DNA of 64,000 nucleotides from Enterobacter sp. BIGb0383 (GTDB lineage: Bacteria; Pseudomonadota; Gammaproteobacteria; Enterobacterales; Enterobacteriaceae), in the NCBI RefSeq assembly GCF_003751845.1, contig NZ_RJKQ01000004.1:124001-188000 (forward strand), written 5' to 3'. The notes under the pieces were generated by a model. It saw only the letters and a list, made by a program, of their open reading frames with translations, ran no database searches and was not told the DNA's origin. Positions 1-9,562 of this stretch are shown here, piece by piece (positions within the stretch are counted from its first letter, which is position 1; each line of letters starts with the position of its first letter). The translations under genes and the position numbers were made by a program.

Positions 1-226
1 ACCCAGATCCAGCCCATTCCCACTGCAAACGAGTGACTAATAGGCCATCATCACTATCCATAACCGCTGTGAGATGATCACGTATCTGTGAAGCGGACTG
101 GTTTGTAACGATAATCCAGGCGGATTCGAGAGGATTGCACCATTTGGGGTACCCCTTGATGCGCTTAATAAGCGAGGAATAGTCTTTCTGCTTACGCAGA
201 TCGTAGTTGATTTGATATACTGACAT
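1..226 (-). CDS. SinR-like / Cas2-fold-like small protein, C-terminus cut by window edge
   Basis: An open frame reads leftward from ATG at 226 to the window edge (75 codons visible, no stop). AGGAGA lies about 8 nt before the ATG. The product begins MSVYQINYDLRK and contains ESAWIIVT and a VMDSDDGLLVTRL stretch. This pattern (beta strand ending in YDL, then S-x-W-I-V-T, then a D-x-L-hydrophobic strand) resembles the roughly 90-aa proteins usually annotated as SinR family, which have a Cas2-like ferredoxin fold. Function in that family is unclear to me. It sits next to a P4-type integrase, so it is probably island cargo. Family assignment is from memory of sequence patterns; no CRISPR array is visible here. 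Confidence 0.6.
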   Translation of the reverse strand, partial: MSVYQINYDLRKQKDYSSLIKRIKGYPKWCNPLESAWIIVTNQSASQIRDHLTAVMDSDDGLLVTRLQWEWAGSG

Positions 227-256
227 AGATGTTATCTCCTGATTTCGACGTTGGGA

Positions 257-289
257 TTTATATCATCGCGACAGGTTGCACCCTGTCGC
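257..289 (-). promoter_or_regulatory. Candidate promoter and operator of the SinR-like gene
   Basis: On the minus strand a TATAAA element (262-257) could be the -10 of the small gene starting at 226. Just upstream is a perfect 8-bp inverted repeat, GCGACAGG (268-275) and CCTGTCGC (282-289), separated by 6 nt, lying where a -35 would be. A dyad in that position is typical of a repressor operator; as RNA it would form a hairpin but has no T-run. The remainder of 227-522 has no credible gene. Confidence 0.4.
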
Positions 290-299
290 ACCACCACAC

Positions 300-409
300 C
301 AATCTCTATAGATATGGTACTGCAATAAAAGTGTGGTCGATTTGTTTATGATGGAGCAAAAAAAAAGAGTCGTCAACAACTAAAATAAGTGCAGTACAAT
401 CTCTATAGA
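300..409. repeat. 13-bp direct repeat pair with flanking inverted 8-mers
   Basis: CAATCTCTATAGA occurs at 300-312 and again at 397-409. The first copy is followed by GTACTGCA (317-324) and the second is preceded by its reverse complement TGCAGTAC (390-397). The pair lies in the AT-rich gap downstream of the integrase. It could be protein-binding sites or a trace of an earlier insertion; no function is shown. Confidence 0.5.
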
Positions 410-522
410 CAACACCTTCGAAGTTTAGCATCGAATTATTGACGATAAATCTGGTTATAATTTACGCGACTTGTCTTTTAAGGGCTGCTTAAGTATCGAA
501 GCAAATACATTATTTAAGTTTA

Positions 523-1743
523 TTAACATTCTGTTTTTACAGAAAATTTACCGATTATGACTGATCCATTTATCGTCAATCCATCAATGTAATCCCCATA
601 CCACTGCATCATCTCCCGCCTACCTTCCAGATACTGCGCATGGTTATAGGTGCCACGAATGGCATTCTTATCCACATGGGCCAGCTGCGTTTCAATCCAT
701 GCTGAGTTGAAACCCTCTTCATGCAGGATCGTGCTCATGGTGTGGCGAAAGCCGTGCCCCGTCAGCCTCCCCTTGTACCCCAACAGCTCAATAACCTGAT
801 TTACACTCTCCTTCGAGATTGGTTTTGTCCGGTCATTCCTGCCAATAAATACCAACGGATATATGTCGGTAATCGGTTTCAGCGACTGAAAAAGCTCCAC
901 AACCTGCTCCGACAATGGAACGATATGGGGTCGCTTCATCTTCATCACTTCAGCAGGGATTTCCCAAAGCCGCTTTTCAAAATCGATATTCTCCCAACGG
1001 GCAAAACGCAGCTCCTGAGTACGCACTCCGGTTAGCATGATGATCTGTGTCGCCGTTTTAGTGATTATGCTGCCGGTATAACCCGCCAAATCTTTCAGAA
1101 AGTGGGGGAGTTCTTCTGCCGTTAAGAACGGAAAATGGGTTTTCTTCGGAGTAGCCAGCGCAGTGGCAAGGTCAGGAGCCGGATTGTACTCTGCACGCCC
1201 GGTAACGATGGCATAGCGAAAGACTTCTCCACAGCGCTGGCGCACCTTACGCATTTTCTCCAGTGCTCCACGCTTTTCCATACGGCGCAGGGCTTCCAGC
1301 AACTCCATCGGTTTGATTTCAGCAATGGGACGCTGACCGATGTAGGGGAAGATATCTTTCTCGAATGTATCGATAATTTCATCACGATAGCGTGGTGACC
1401 AGCGATCGGCTTTCTGTTTGTGCCATTCACGGGCAATGACACCAAAAGTGTTATTAAACGAAAGCTTCTGCGCCAGTTTCTCTGCTTTCTTAACTTCTCC
1501 AGGATCGCTGCCAGCAGCTAATAGCTTGCGTGCTGCATCTCTTTTCTGACGTGCATCAGCTAGCGAGATATCAGGATAGACACCAATCGAAAGCATCTTT
1601 TCTTTACCTGCATAGCGGTACTTTAAGCGCCAGTATTTTGAACCATTGGTATTGATAAGCAGATACATGCCACCGCCGTCAGCCAGCTTGTAGGCTTTCT
1701 CCATCGGCTTGGCTGTTTTTACTTTTATGTCCGTGAGTGGCAT
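523..1743 (-). CDS. P4-type tyrosine recombinase (integrase) of a selC island
   Basis: Site-specific recombinase of about 406 aa that integrates and excises a genomic island at the neighbouring selC tRNA gene. The N-terminus (MPLTDIKVKTAKP, then ADGGGMYLLI and the YAGKEKMLSIGVYP stretch) is the DUF4102-type arm-binding domain of P4-like integrases. The catalytic residues are all present: R241 (TGVRTQELR), H330 and R333 (HGFRH), H356 (LAHVD) and the nucleophile Y366 (GTYNH). ATG at 1743 was chosen over an upstream in-frame start because family proteins start M-x-L-T-D-x-x-x-x-x-A-K-P and GGAG precedes it. It reads away from the selC 3' end, the usual layout for islands at this tRNA. The rest of the island lies left of the window. 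It appears intact. Confidence 0.93.
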   Translation of the reverse strand: MPLTDIKVKTAKPMEKAYKLADGGGMYLLINTNGSKYWRLKYRYAGKEKMLSIGVYPDISLADARQKRDAARKLLAAGSDPGEVKKAEKLAQKLSFNNTFGVIAREWHKQKADRWSPRYRDEIIDTFEKDIFPYIGQRPIAEIKPMELLEALRRMEKRGALEKMRKVRQRCGEVFRYAIVTGRAEYNPAPDLATALATPKKTHFPFLTAEELPHFLKDLAGYTGSIITKTATQIIMLTGVRTQELRFARWENIDFEKRLWEIPAEVMKMKRPHIVPLSEQVVELFQSLKPITDIYPLVFIGRNDRTKPISKESVNQVIELLGYKGRLTGHGFRHTMSTILHEEGFNSAWIETQLAHVDKNAIRGTYNHAQYLEGRREMMQWYGDYIDGLTINGSVIIGKFSVKTEC

Positions 1744-1820
1744 ATCCATCTCCATTAAAAATACGAGTAGCGGCATGCGAGATGGCACGCCAGTCTAAGT
1801 CTGAACGAGTGGCAAGGCAG

Positions 1821-1877
1821 ATTTGGGGGTGTCAAAAAAGAGCATACAATTTTACACCCCCTTTAGCACCCCCAAAT
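1821..1877. repeat. G/C-rich inverted repeats between integrase and selC
   Basis: ATTTGGGGGTG (1821-1831) is matched by its exact reverse complement CACCCCCAAAT (1867-1877). Nested inside, GGGGGTGT (1825-1832) pairs with ACACCCCC (1854-1861). Further GGGGGTAG copies follow near 1887 and 1946. Runs like this upstream of P4-type int genes are plausible arm-type integrase binding sites that would also autoregulate int, since they sit between the int start and selC. The binding role is inferred from position only. Confidence 0.5.
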
Positions 1878-1986
1878 GTTTATTGATGGGGGTAGAATCC
1901 AGTTGACTCAGAGAGAGGGAAATTAGAGCTTAAGTCAGTAAAATAGAGGGGGTAGTTGAATGTGGGAGATTTCGAGAGAACTAAAG

Positions 1987-2010
1987 TGGCGGAAGATCAC
2001 AGGAGTCGAA
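1987..2010. other. Putative att core at selC 3' end
   Basis: P4-type islands at selC recombine within the last 20 or so bases of the tRNA gene, regenerating its 3' end. Here the intact selC 3' end borders the integrase side, so one att junction must lie within about this interval. The matching direct repeat at the island's other end would be outside the window, so the core cannot be delimited. Confidence 0.4.
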
Positions 2011-2081
2011 CCTGCCCGGGGCCGCTGGCGGTCCCAACTGGAGTTGAAGTCCAGCCGCCTCACCGGAGACGACGATCTTCC
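1987..2081 (-). tRNA. selC: tRNA-Sec (selenocysteine, anticodon TCA)
   Basis: This 95-nt gene encodes the UGA-decoding selenocysteine tRNA. The minus strand starts GGAAGATCGTCGTCTCC and ends with encoded CCA (GATCTTCCGCCA). The acceptor arm GGAAGATC pairs with GATCTTCC, giving the 8-bp acceptor stem characteristic of bacterial tRNA-Sec. The anticodon loop CTTCAAC carries TCA, the variable arm is long, and the T arm contains GGTTCGACTCC. It is the common integration target for islands; the integrase lies directly past its 3' end. Confidence 0.97.
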
Positions 2082-2112
2082 GCGCCTGCATTGCTACATG
2101 GAGGCGGGGCGC

Positions 2113-2141
2113 ATTATAGCTACTTTCGTTACGTTACCACA
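2113..2141 (-). promoter_or_regulatory. selC promoter
   Basis: On the minus strand TATAAT (2118-2113) lies about 32 bp upstream of the tRNA 5' end. It is followed by a very GC-rich discriminator (GCGCCCCGCC), typical of stable-RNA promoters under stringent control. A weak -35 (TGTGGT, about 2141-2136) is at 17-bp spacing. The rest of 2082-2501, up to yicJ, shows no gene; a yicJ promoter is presumably in 2240-2490, but I could not pick a clear -10/-35. Confidence 0.55.
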
Positions 2142-2501
2142 TCCCCCGCGCATCTTTTTTAGAACCCTTTTCATCTAAGCAATCACGGCCTTAGATGAAT
2201 CCCTCTCAATCCCGGTTTTTGCCCGTCTGACAAGGGGTTAATTTGCTTTTGAGACCGGGTGAAAAAGGTCGAAAACGCTGCGTTTTGCGCGCTTTTTACA
2301 CCGTTTTTTTCCCCTGCATTCACCACTCCGTTTTAATTATTAAGAAAATCCTCAGGTTAGCTTTTGCACTGCAAGTTTTACTGCGATCACAAAAGAGAAG
2401 AAACGTAACGGAGTAACCAGAAAACAGAATACGCGCCCCTCTGCGAATGATTTACAACCTTGGTAACCCGTCTCAGTGCCATGGAGCGTCAGAGGATAAA
2501 A

Positions 2502-3896
2502 ATGAAGAGCGAAATTCTGTCCGTTAAGGAAAAGATTGGTTACGGCATGGGTGATGCCGCCAGCCATATCGTTTTTGATAACGTCATGCTGTATATGATG
2601 TTCTTTTATACTGATATTTTCGGTATCCCCGCAGGCTTTGTCGGCACCATGTTCCTGGTGGCGCGTGCGCTGGATGCAATTTCGGACCCGTATATGGGCC
2701 TGCTGGCGGACCGTACCCGCAGCCGCTGGGGCAAGTTCCGGCCGTGGATTATCTTTGGTGCCATCCCGTTTGGGCTTGTCTGCGTGCTGGCCTATACCAC
2801 GCCGGACCTGAGTCTGAACGGCAAGATGATATACGCTGCCGCCACTTATACGCTGCTCACGCTGCTGTATACCGTGGTCAATATTCCCTACTGCGCGCTC
2901 GGCGGCGTGATCACCGACGACCCGACACAGCGCATCTCCCTGCAATCCTGGCGTTTTGTGCTGGCGACGGCGGGCGGGATGCTCTCCACGGTACTGATGA
3001 TGCCGCTGGTCAATCTGATTGGTGGCGAGGACAAAGCCCTCGGTTTCCAGGGCGGGATCGCCGTGCTGTCGTTTGTGGCCTTCCTGATGCTGGCATTCTG
3101 CTTCTTCACCACCAAAGAGCGTATCCAGGTGCCGCCGAGCACCACCTCCATGCGTGAAGACTTGCGCGATATCTGGCAAAACGATCAGTGGCGCATCGTC
3201 GGCCTGCTGACCATTCTCAACATCCTCGCTGTCTGCGTGCGCGGCGGTGCGATGATGTATTACTGCACCTGGATTATGGGCTCGCCGGAAATCTTCGTCG
3301 CCTTCCTCACCACTTACTGCGTCGGCAATCTGATTGGCTCCGCGCTGGCAAAACCGCTCACCGACTGGAAGTGCAAAGTCAGCGTCTTCTGGTGGACCAA
3401 CGCCCTGCTGGCGGTGGCCAGCGTGGCAATGTTCTTCGTCCCGATCGGTGCCAGCGTTGTGATGTTCGGCTTTATCTTTGTGATTGGCGTGCTGCACCAG
3501 CTGGTGACGCCGATCCAGTGGGTGATGATGTCCGATACCGTGGATTACGGTGAATGGACCAACGGCAAGCGTCTGACCGGTATCAGCTTCGCGGGGACGC
3601 TGTTTGTGCTGAAGCTGGGTCTGGCGCTCGGCGGGGCCATGATTGGCTGGACGCTGGCGGGCGGCGGTTACGATGCCTCAGCCACCACCCAGAACAGCGC
3701 GACCATCAGCATTATCATTGGCCTGTTCACGCTTGTTCCGGCAGTTTGCTATGTACTGAGCGCGATTATCGCTAAGCGCTACTACACGCTTAAAACCCCC
3801 TTCCTGCTCAAAATCATGGATGAACTGGCGCATAGCGCCCGTCGGAATCAGCAGGAATTTAATGACCTGCCGGTCAGTAAACAATCTCAGCACTAA
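2502..3896 (+). CDS. yicJ: GPH-family glycoside:cation symporter YicJ
   Basis: Inner-membrane transporter of 464 aa in the glycoside-pentoside-hexuronide:cation symporter family (MelB/XylP relatives), with about 12 hydrophobic segments. It begins MKSEILSVKEKIGYGMGDAA, a family hallmark (the KIxYGxGD motif), and has the ALDAISDPYMGLLADRT stretch with the conserved D-x-x-x-D-P-x-x-G motif. ATG at 2502 has AGAGGA just upstream; an upstream in-frame ATG gives an unconserved extension. It is 12 nt before the alpha-xylosidase gene yicI, so the pair probably imports and cleaves alpha-xylosides such as isoprimeverose. Substrate is inferred from this pairing. Confidence 0.93.
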   Translation: MKSEILSVKEKIGYGMGDAASHIVFDNVMLYMMFFYTDIFGIPAGFVGTMFLVARALDAISDPYMGLLADRTRSRWGKFRPWIIFGAIPFGLVCVLAYTTPDLSLNGKMIYAAATYTLLTLLYTVVNIPYCALGGVITDDPTQRISLQSWRFVLATAGGMLSTVLMMPLVNLIGGEDKALGFQGGIAVLSFVAFLMLAFCFFTTKERIQVPPSTTSMREDLRDIWQNDQWRIVGLLTILNILAVCVRGGAMMYYCTWIMGSPEIFVAFLTTYCVGNLIGSALAKPLTDWKCKVSVFWWTNALLAVASVAMFFVPIGASVVMFGFIFVIGVLHQLVTPIQWVMMSDTVDYGEWTNGKRLTGISFAGTLFVLKLGLALGGAMIGWTLAGGGYDASATTQNSATISIIIGLFTLVPAVCYVLSAIIAKRYYTLKTPFLLKIMDELAHSARRNQQEFNDLPVSKQSQH

Positions 3897-3908
3897 GAGG
3901 ACGAGAAA

Positions 3909-6227
3909 ATGAAAATCAGTGATGGAAACTGGCTAATCCAGGCGGGTCTGAACGTGACATATCCGGTGCAGGTCTTCGATGTCGAACAACAGGGTAATGA
4001 CCTGATGATCTACGTTGCACCGCGCGATGTGCGCGAGCGCACCTGGCAACTGGATACCCTGATGTTTACGGTGCGTCTGTTCTCCCCACGGGAAGGTATC
4101 GTCGGCGTGCGCATTGAACACTTCCAGGGTGCGCTGGATAAGGGTCCGCACTATCCGCTGAACGTCCTGAAAGACGTGAAGGTTGAGATTCAGAACGTAG
4201 AGGCATTTGCCGAGCTGAAAAGCGGCAATATCAGCGTGCGCGTCACCAAAGGTGAGTTCTGGGCGCTGGATTTCCTGCGCGACGGGCAGCGCATTACCGG
4301 CAGCCAGCTGAAAAATAATGGCTATGTTCAGGACGCCAGTACCGACAAAAATTATATGTTCGAGCGTCTGGATCTGGGCGTCGGCGAAGCGGTTTATGGT
4401 TTAGGCGAGCGCTTTACCGCGCTGGTGCGCAACGGCCAGACGGTCGAAACCTGGAACCGCGATGGCGGGACCAGCACCGAGCAGTCGTATAAAAATATCC
4501 CGTTTTACCTGACCAACCGTGGCTACGGCGTGCTGGTGAATCATCCGGAAAACGTCTCCTTTGAAGTGGGTTCCGAAAAAGTCTCCAAAGTGCAGTTCAG
4601 CGTGGAAGGCGAGTATCTGGAATATTTCGTGATCGACGGCCCGACGCCGAAAGAGGTGCTGAACCGCTATACGGCGTTTACCGGTCGCCCGTCGCTGCCA
4701 CCGGCCTGGTCATTTGGTCTGTGGCTCACCACCTCCTTTACCACCAATTACGATGAGGCCACGGTCAACAGCTTTATCGACGGGATGGCCGAGCGCGATC
4801 TGCCGCTGCACGTGTTCCATTTCGACTGTTTCTGGATGAAGGCGTTCCAGTGGTGCGATTTTATCTGGGATCCCGTTACCTTCCCCGACCCCGAAGGGAT
4901 GATTCGCCGCCTGAAAGACAAAGGGCTGAAAATCTGCGTGTGGATCAACCCCTATATCGGGCAGAAATCGCCGTTGTTCAGGGAGCTGAAAGAGAAAGGC
5001 TATCTGCTTAAGCGTGAGGACGGTTCCGTCTGGCAATGGGACAAGTGGCAGCCGGGGCTGGCGATCTATGATTTCACCAACCCGGATGCCTGCCAGTGGT
5101 ATGCCGACCAGTTGAAAAACCTGGTAGCGATGGGCGTCGACTGTTTCAAGACCGACTTTGGCGAGCGTATCCCGACCGATGTGGCGTGGCACGACGGCGC
5201 TGACCCGCAGAAGATGCATAACCACTATGCATATATCTACAACGCGCTGGTCTGGGATGTCCTGAAAGAGACAGTGGGCGAAGAGGAGGCGGTGCTGTTT
5301 GCCCGTTCCGCCTCCGTTGGTGCGCAGAAGTTTCCGGTGCACTGGGGCGGCGACTGCTACGCAAACTACGAATCGATGGCGGAAAGCCTGCGCGGTGGGC
5401 TTTCTATTGGCCTGTCGGGCTTCGGGTTCTGGAGCCACGATATCGGCGGGTTCGAGAACACCGCGCCTGCGCATGTCTATAAACGCTGGTGTGCGTTCGG
5501 GCTGTTCTCAAGCCACAGTCGCCTGCACGGCAGCAAATCCTACCGCGTGCCGTGGCTGTACGATGACGAATCCTGCGACGTGGTTCGCCACTTTACGCAG
5601 CTCAAATGCCGGATGATGCCGTATCTGTATCGCCAGGCGGCGCTGGCGCGCGAGGCGGGTACGCCGATGCTGCGCGCCATGATGCTGGAGTTCCCGGACG
5701 ATCCGGCGTGTGATTACCTCGACCGCCAGTACATGCTGGGCGATGCGCTGATGGTCGCGCCGGTATTCAGCGAAGCGGGGGATGTGCAGTTTTATCTCCC
5801 GGAAGGGCGCTGGACGCACCTGTGGCATAACGACGAGATCCAGGGCAGTCGCTGGCACAAACAGCAGCATGACTTCCTGAGCCTGCCGGTGTATGTCCGT
5901 GACAACACGCTCCTGGCGCTGGGCAATAACAGCCAGAAGCCCGATTATGCCTGGAACGAGGGAACGGCCTTCCAGCTGTTTAACCTGGCGGATGGTCATA
6001 CTGCGCGCTGTGAAGTTCCTGCGACGGATGGGACCGTGGCGTTCCGGCTTACAGCCACGCGCAACGGCAATATCGTCACCCTGAAAGGTGAAGGCGATGC
6101 GCGGAACTGGTCGGTGTGTTTGCGCAACGTGCAGCAGGTCGCCGGCGTGCAAGGCGCTTCACATAAAGGCAGCGAATGGGGCGTGGTCGTGACGGCAGAA
6201 GGAAATGAGATGGTGATTACGCTGTAG
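3909..6227 (+). CDS. yicI: Alpha-xylosidase YicI (GH31)
   Basis: Cytoplasmic glycoside hydrolase family 31 enzyme that releases alpha-linked xylose from the non-reducing end of xyloglucan-type oligosaccharides. Its 772 aa match the E. coli YicI length. The catalytic nucleophile is the Asp in KTDFGERIP and the acid/base Asp is in [21 protein letters not shown] and FDCFWM mark the catalytic barrel. An N-terminal beta-sandwich precedes the barrel and beta domains follow. Co-transcribed with yicJ (12-nt gap, good ribosome site AAGAGGACGAG). Confidence 0.96.
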   Translation: MKISDGNWLIQAGLNVTYPVQVFDVEQQGNDLMIYVAPRDVRERTWQLDTLMFTVRLFSPREGIVGVRIEHFQGALDKGPHYPLNVLKDVKVEIQNVEAFAELKSGNISVRVTKGEFWALDFLRDGQRITGSQLKNNGYVQDASTDKNYMFERLDLGVGEAVYGLGERFTALVRNGQTVETWNRDGGTSTEQSYKNIPFYLTNRGYGVLVNHPENVSFEVGSEKVSKVQFSVEGEYLEYFVIDGPTPKEVLNRYTAFTGRPSLPPAWSFGLWLTTSFTTNYDEATVNSFIDGMAERDLPLHVFHFDCFWMKAFQWCDFIWDPVTFPDPEGMIRRLKDKGLKICVWINPYIGQKSPLFRELKEKGYLLKREDGSVWQWDKWQPGLAIYDFTNPDACQWYADQLKNLVAMGVDCFKTDFGERIPTDVAWHDGADPQKMHNHYAYIYNALVWDVLKETVGEEEAVLFARSASVGAQKFPVHWGGDCYANYESMAESLRGGLSIGLSGFGFWSHDIGGFENTAPAHVYKRWCAFGLFSSHSRLHGSKSYRVPWLYDDESCDVVRHFTQLKCRMMPYLYRQAALAREAGTPMLRAMMLEFPDDPACDYLDRQYMLGDALMVAPVFSEAGDVQFYLPEGRWTHLWHNDEIQGSRWHKQQHDFLSLPVYVRDNTLLALGNNSQKPDYAWNEGTAFQLFNLADGHTARCEVPATDGTVAFRLTATRNGNIVTLKGEGDARNWSVCLRNVQQVAGVQGASHKGSEWGVVVTAEGNEMVITL

Positions 6228-6238
6228 CGTTGTGTTTT

Positions 6239-6268
6239 CCCCTCTCCCAAAGTCAAAAGGGAGAGGGG
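6239..6268. terminator. Hairpin between convergent yicI and yicH
   Basis: CCCCTCTCCC (6239-6248) and GGGAGAGGGG (6259-6268) form a perfect 10-bp stem with a 10-nt loop, between two convergent genes. T-runs are short, so it is a probable but not textbook bidirectional terminator. Confidence 0.65.
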
Positions 6269-6278
6269 CTTCCCTCTG

Positions 6279-8018
6279 TTACTGAGAAGAAGATGCTTCT
6301 GGCTGCGGCGCGGAAGCCGCTTCACCCCCGCTCACATTCGTCCCGCTAATCTCCCCGCCTCGCATCGTCTGCACCACCTGTTTTTTATCCGTATTCAGCG
6401 CTTTTAGCTCGCCGTTAACGGTCGGCTTCAGTGGTGCATCGGCCACAACGTTGCCGCTGGCGGTGAGCTGGATATTGCCGTCGCCGGTAAGGGGAATAGC
6501 TGGCCAGCCCCAGCGCTGCATGACGTCGAGCGGCACGCCGCGGGCGTTAAGGCTCAGGCTGGTCTGGCGGGCAGGTAACTGAGAGACGGTGGCGGTGGCT
6601 TCCAGCAGGCCGCGTTCGGTAAAGGCGCTCAGTTCGCTGATATTGACCGTGCTGGCGTTGGCCGTCAGGGACAGGGACGGACGGCGGACGTCGACCCGGT
6701 TAAAGGTACCGGCGGCGGCGTTAAGCGTGGCGCTGCCGCCCCAGACGCCCCATTTATGGTCCTGAGCCAGGCGCAGGTTCGCGCCGTAGCCGTCGAGAGC
6801 GGTGAGCTGCCACGGGAAGGTCGGGTCGATATCGATCAGTAGATTGCGGCTGGCGCTGAATCTCTGCAATACCACGCCGTTAAGCCAGGTCGGGAGTGGC
6901 GTCATCCACTGCTGTTTCCAGTTCTCCGGCAGAGTGTACTCCAGCCCGGCAAAGGCGGCGTCGTCCAGGACGAGGGTTTTAGTGTTGCGCAGCCAGTTGC
7001 CGGAGGTGCGGACCATCCCGCCTTCCCAGCGGGTGGTGAACTGGCGCAGGGCGATGCCCTGGGGCGAGAACTCGGCGTTAAGGATCGGGTCGAGGAAGTG
7101 CAGGGAGCCAAAGATAAACTCGCTGGCGTTCATCGACAGCTTGCCTTCGGCGGTCTGCCAGTCGCCCTTGCTGAGGGTCAGGTTGCGCAGGCTAAGATCA
7201 AGATCGGTTACCGCCCAGTCCGGGCCCTGCAGGCGAGCGTCGGTGACTTCCACCCGGCCGATTTTCAGCGCGGAAACGGAGGTCAGCGGCGCAAAGAAAT
7301 CCGTCAGCGATTTGTCGCTTTGCAGGCGGATATCGTTGAGCCGCAGCATATTCACCACCCAGCTCCCGTCGGCGTTGCGCTGGACGTTGCCGGTCAGCGC
7401 CCCGCGTGCGACGTCGGCCCCGATAGTGGTCAGGGCTACTTCCCGGCCGTTAATCGCGCCCTGAATCAGCACGTTGCTGGCCGGAATGCCGTTAAGCGTT
7501 AAGGAGCCGGCGCTGACCTGGATCTGCGCTTTTTTCCCCAGCACGTTACCCGCTTCCGGCTGCCAGGGCACCACGCCGCCGGTTACCCGCTGAGCGCTGA
7601 GCTGCCAGGCAGTCTGCGGGCTGTTAAAGGCCATATCATTCAGCTGCAGGCGGTCGGCCTGGAACGGCAGCGGGGCGGTAGTGGGGGATAAGTTCAGGGT
7701 GCCCTGCCGAAGCAGGATAGTATCAACGTGCAGCGGGTCGGTGATCTGGCGGCTGCTCAGGCCGATATCGACGGTGCGGGCAACCAGGGTGGCGGGTTTG
7801 CCGTCCCGGCCAAAGGTGACGTTTTTCAGGATCAGATGCGAGGGGGATGAAAAGCGGTGATCCAGCGCGTCAAAAGTCAGCTGATAGCCGCTGTGTTTGC
7901 TGACCCAGGCGCTGACCTGGGTGGCACCCCAGCGGGTCTGCAGCAGAAAATAAGCCGCGACGATCAGCAGCGCCAGCAAAAGCGCGATAACGGCGAGTAG
8001 CTTTCCAATAAATTTCAT
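6279..8018 (-). CDS. yicH: AsmA-like inner-membrane protein YicH
   Basis: 579-aa AsmA family protein. One N-terminal membrane anchor (KFIGKLLAVIALLLALLIVAA) is followed by a long, beta-rich periplasmic region; the early stretch KHSGYQLTFDALDHRF and the repeated amphipathic strands are family traits. AsmA-like proteins are thought to form lipid-conducting bridges between the membranes, but YicH itself has no firm role. ATG at 8018 is preferred over an upstream in-frame start because it begins directly at the anchor. E. coli YicH is 569 aa. The C-terminus is unusually rich in Ala/Ser/Glu (GGEAASAPQPEASSSQ). Confidence 0.92.
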   Translation of the reverse strand: MKFIGKLLAVIALLLALLIVAAYFLLQTRWGATQVSAWVSKHSGYQLTFDALDHRFSSPSHLILKNVTFGRDGKPATLVARTVDIGLSSRQITDPLHVDTILLRQGTLNLSPTTAPLPFQADRLQLNDMAFNSPQTAWQLSAQRVTGGVVPWQPEAGNVLGKKAQIQVSAGSLTLNGIPASNVLIQGAINGREVALTTIGADVARGALTGNVQRNADGSWVVNMLRLNDIRLQSDKSLTDFFAPLTSVSALKIGRVEVTDARLQGPDWAVTDLDLSLRNLTLSKGDWQTAEGKLSMNASEFIFGSLHFLDPILNAEFSPQGIALRQFTTRWEGGMVRTSGNWLRNTKTLVLDDAAFAGLEYTLPENWKQQWMTPLPTWLNGVVLQRFSASRNLLIDIDPTFPWQLTALDGYGANLRLAQDHKWGVWGGSATLNAAAGTFNRVDVRRPSLSLTANASTVNISELSAFTERGLLEATATVSQLPARQTSLSLNARGVPLDVMQRWGWPAIPLTGDGNIQLTASGNVVADAPLKPTVNGELKALNTDKKQVVQTMRGGEISGTNVSGGEAASAPQPEASSSQ

Positions 8019-8140
8019 GGTCTTCCATCCCGAAACAGGCACATTACCGTGTTATGCACGAATTATGCGCAATGCTCAAGGGAGGAATGATGAAAGAAGG
8101 TTTCCGCAGCGGGGAAAATCCCCACTGCGGAAGGGGCGCA

Positions 8141-9532
8141 TCAGTTTTTCTCTGGCGGGAAAATCAGGTTCAGCACGATAGCGGTGATACCGCCCGCGGC
8201 GATGCCGGAAGAGAGCAGGTTTTTCACCCACTCCGGGGCGAACTGGAGGATCAGCGGCTGCTGAGAAACGCCCATCCCGACCGCCAGCGACAGGGCGATA
8301 ATCATAATCGCACGACGGTTCAGCGGCTCACGGGAGACGATACGCACGCCGGACGCGGCGATAGTACCGAACATCACCAGGGTTGCACCGCCGAGCACCG
8401 GCTCAGGGATATGCTGCACAAAGCCGCTGACCGCCGGGAACAGGCCGAGCACGATCAGCATCAGCGCCACCACAAAACCAACATAGCGACTGGCAACGCC
8501 GGTCAACTGGATCACGCCGTTGTTCTGGCCGAAACAGGAGTTCGGGAAGGTGTTAAACACCGCCGAGACAAAGGAGTTCAGGCCGTTAGCCAGCACGCCG
8601 CCCTTCAGACGCTTCATATAGAGCGGGCCGGACACCGGCTGCTCGGAAACGTCAGAGGTCGCGGTAATGTCGCCGATGGTTTCCAGGGAGGTGATCATAA
8701 ACACCAGCATCAGCGGCAGGAGCAGGTTCCAGTCGATACCCAGGCCGTAATAGAGCGGGGTCGGGACCATAATCAGCGAGGCGTTGGTCGGGGCGGTGTT
8801 CTCCGGCAGCATCCCCATCGCCCAGGCCACGGCGTAGCCCGCCGCCATCGCGATCACCAGGGAAGCCACACGCAGGTAAGCGTTGCGCTGGCGGTTGAGC
8901 AGAATAATCAGCGCCAGCACCACGCCCGCCAGCATCAGATTCTGCGGTGCGCCAAAGGTGTTGTTACTCATGGCGGCATAGCCGCCGCCGATGGAGGTCA
9001 GACCGACCTGAATCAGGGAGAGCCCGATAATCATCACCACCACGCCGGAGACCAGCGGGGTAATAATGCGGCGCGCCAGGTGCAGGAAGCGGGAGATCAC
9101 CATCTCGGTGCAGCTTGCCAGCATCAGGGTGCCGAACAGCGCCGCCATCATCGTCGGGACATCTGCCCCGCCGGTTTTCAGCGCCGTACCGCCCATAATC
9201 AGCGGCGCAACAAAGTTAAAGCTGGTGCCCTGAATAGAGAGCAGCCCGGAGCCAACCGGACCCCAGGCTTTAATCTGGATAATGGATGCCACACCGGAGG
9301 CAAACAGGGACATGCTGATAATGTGCTGAGTGTCCTGCGCCGGGAGTCCGAGCGCCTGACAGATCAGCAGCGCCGGGGTGATCACCGCGATAAACATCGC
9401 CAGCAGGTGCTGACAGGCAGCAAACAGGGTCTGCGGCAGGGGAGGACGATCTTCAAGACGGTAAATCAGTTCGCTGTTTGGCGTATGCGCAATCGGTTGC
9501 GCATTATCAGACTCGACGGTGTTAGCAGACAT
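8141..9532 (-). CDS. xanP: Xanthine:proton symporter XanP (NCS2/NAT family)
   Basis: Inner-membrane purine permease of 463 aa, identical in length to E. coli XanP, which imports xanthine with protons. The NCS2 signature region is present ([20 protein letters not shown]), as are the [11 protein letters not shown] and [16 protein letters not shown] motifs lining the substrate site. ATG at 9532 is chosen over a TTG three codons upstream. It follows yicH as in E. coli, but its upstream neighbour is glpK instead of the expected gltS. A PurR-like operator overlaps its promoter. Confidence 0.95.
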   Translation of the reverse strand: MSANTVESDNAQPIAHTPNSELIYRLEDRPPLPQTLFAACQHLLAMFIAVITPALLICQALGLPAQDTQHIISMSLFASGVASIIQIKAWGPVGSGLLSIQGTSFNFVAPLIMGGTALKTGGADVPTMMAALFGTLMLASCTEMVISRFLHLARRIITPLVSGVVVMIIGLSLIQVGLTSIGGGYAAMSNNTFGAPQNLMLAGVVLALIILLNRQRNAYLRVASLVIAMAAGYAVAWAMGMLPENTAPTNASLIMVPTPLYYGLGIDWNLLLPLMLVFMITSLETIGDITATSDVSEQPVSGPLYMKRLKGGVLANGLNSFVSAVFNTFPNSCFGQNNGVIQLTGVASRYVGFVVALMLIVLGLFPAVSGFVQHIPEPVLGGATLVMFGTIAASGVRIVSREPLNRRAIMIIALSLAVGMGVSQQPLILQFAPEWVKNLLSSGIAAGGITAIVLNLIFPPEKN

Positions 9533-9562
9533 CGGTGGCAATCCCGTGGTGGAAAAGGGGGG

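Noticed and set aside
1-522. Possible CRISPR locus because of the Cas2-like protein
   Set aside because: No repeat-spacer array, Cas1 or effector is visible; the only repeats are one 13-bp pair and one dyad.
2352-3497. 381-codon open frame on the minus strand opposite yicJ
   Set aside because: Antisense shadow of a conserved membrane protein; His/Gln/Asp-rich and without hydrophobic core.
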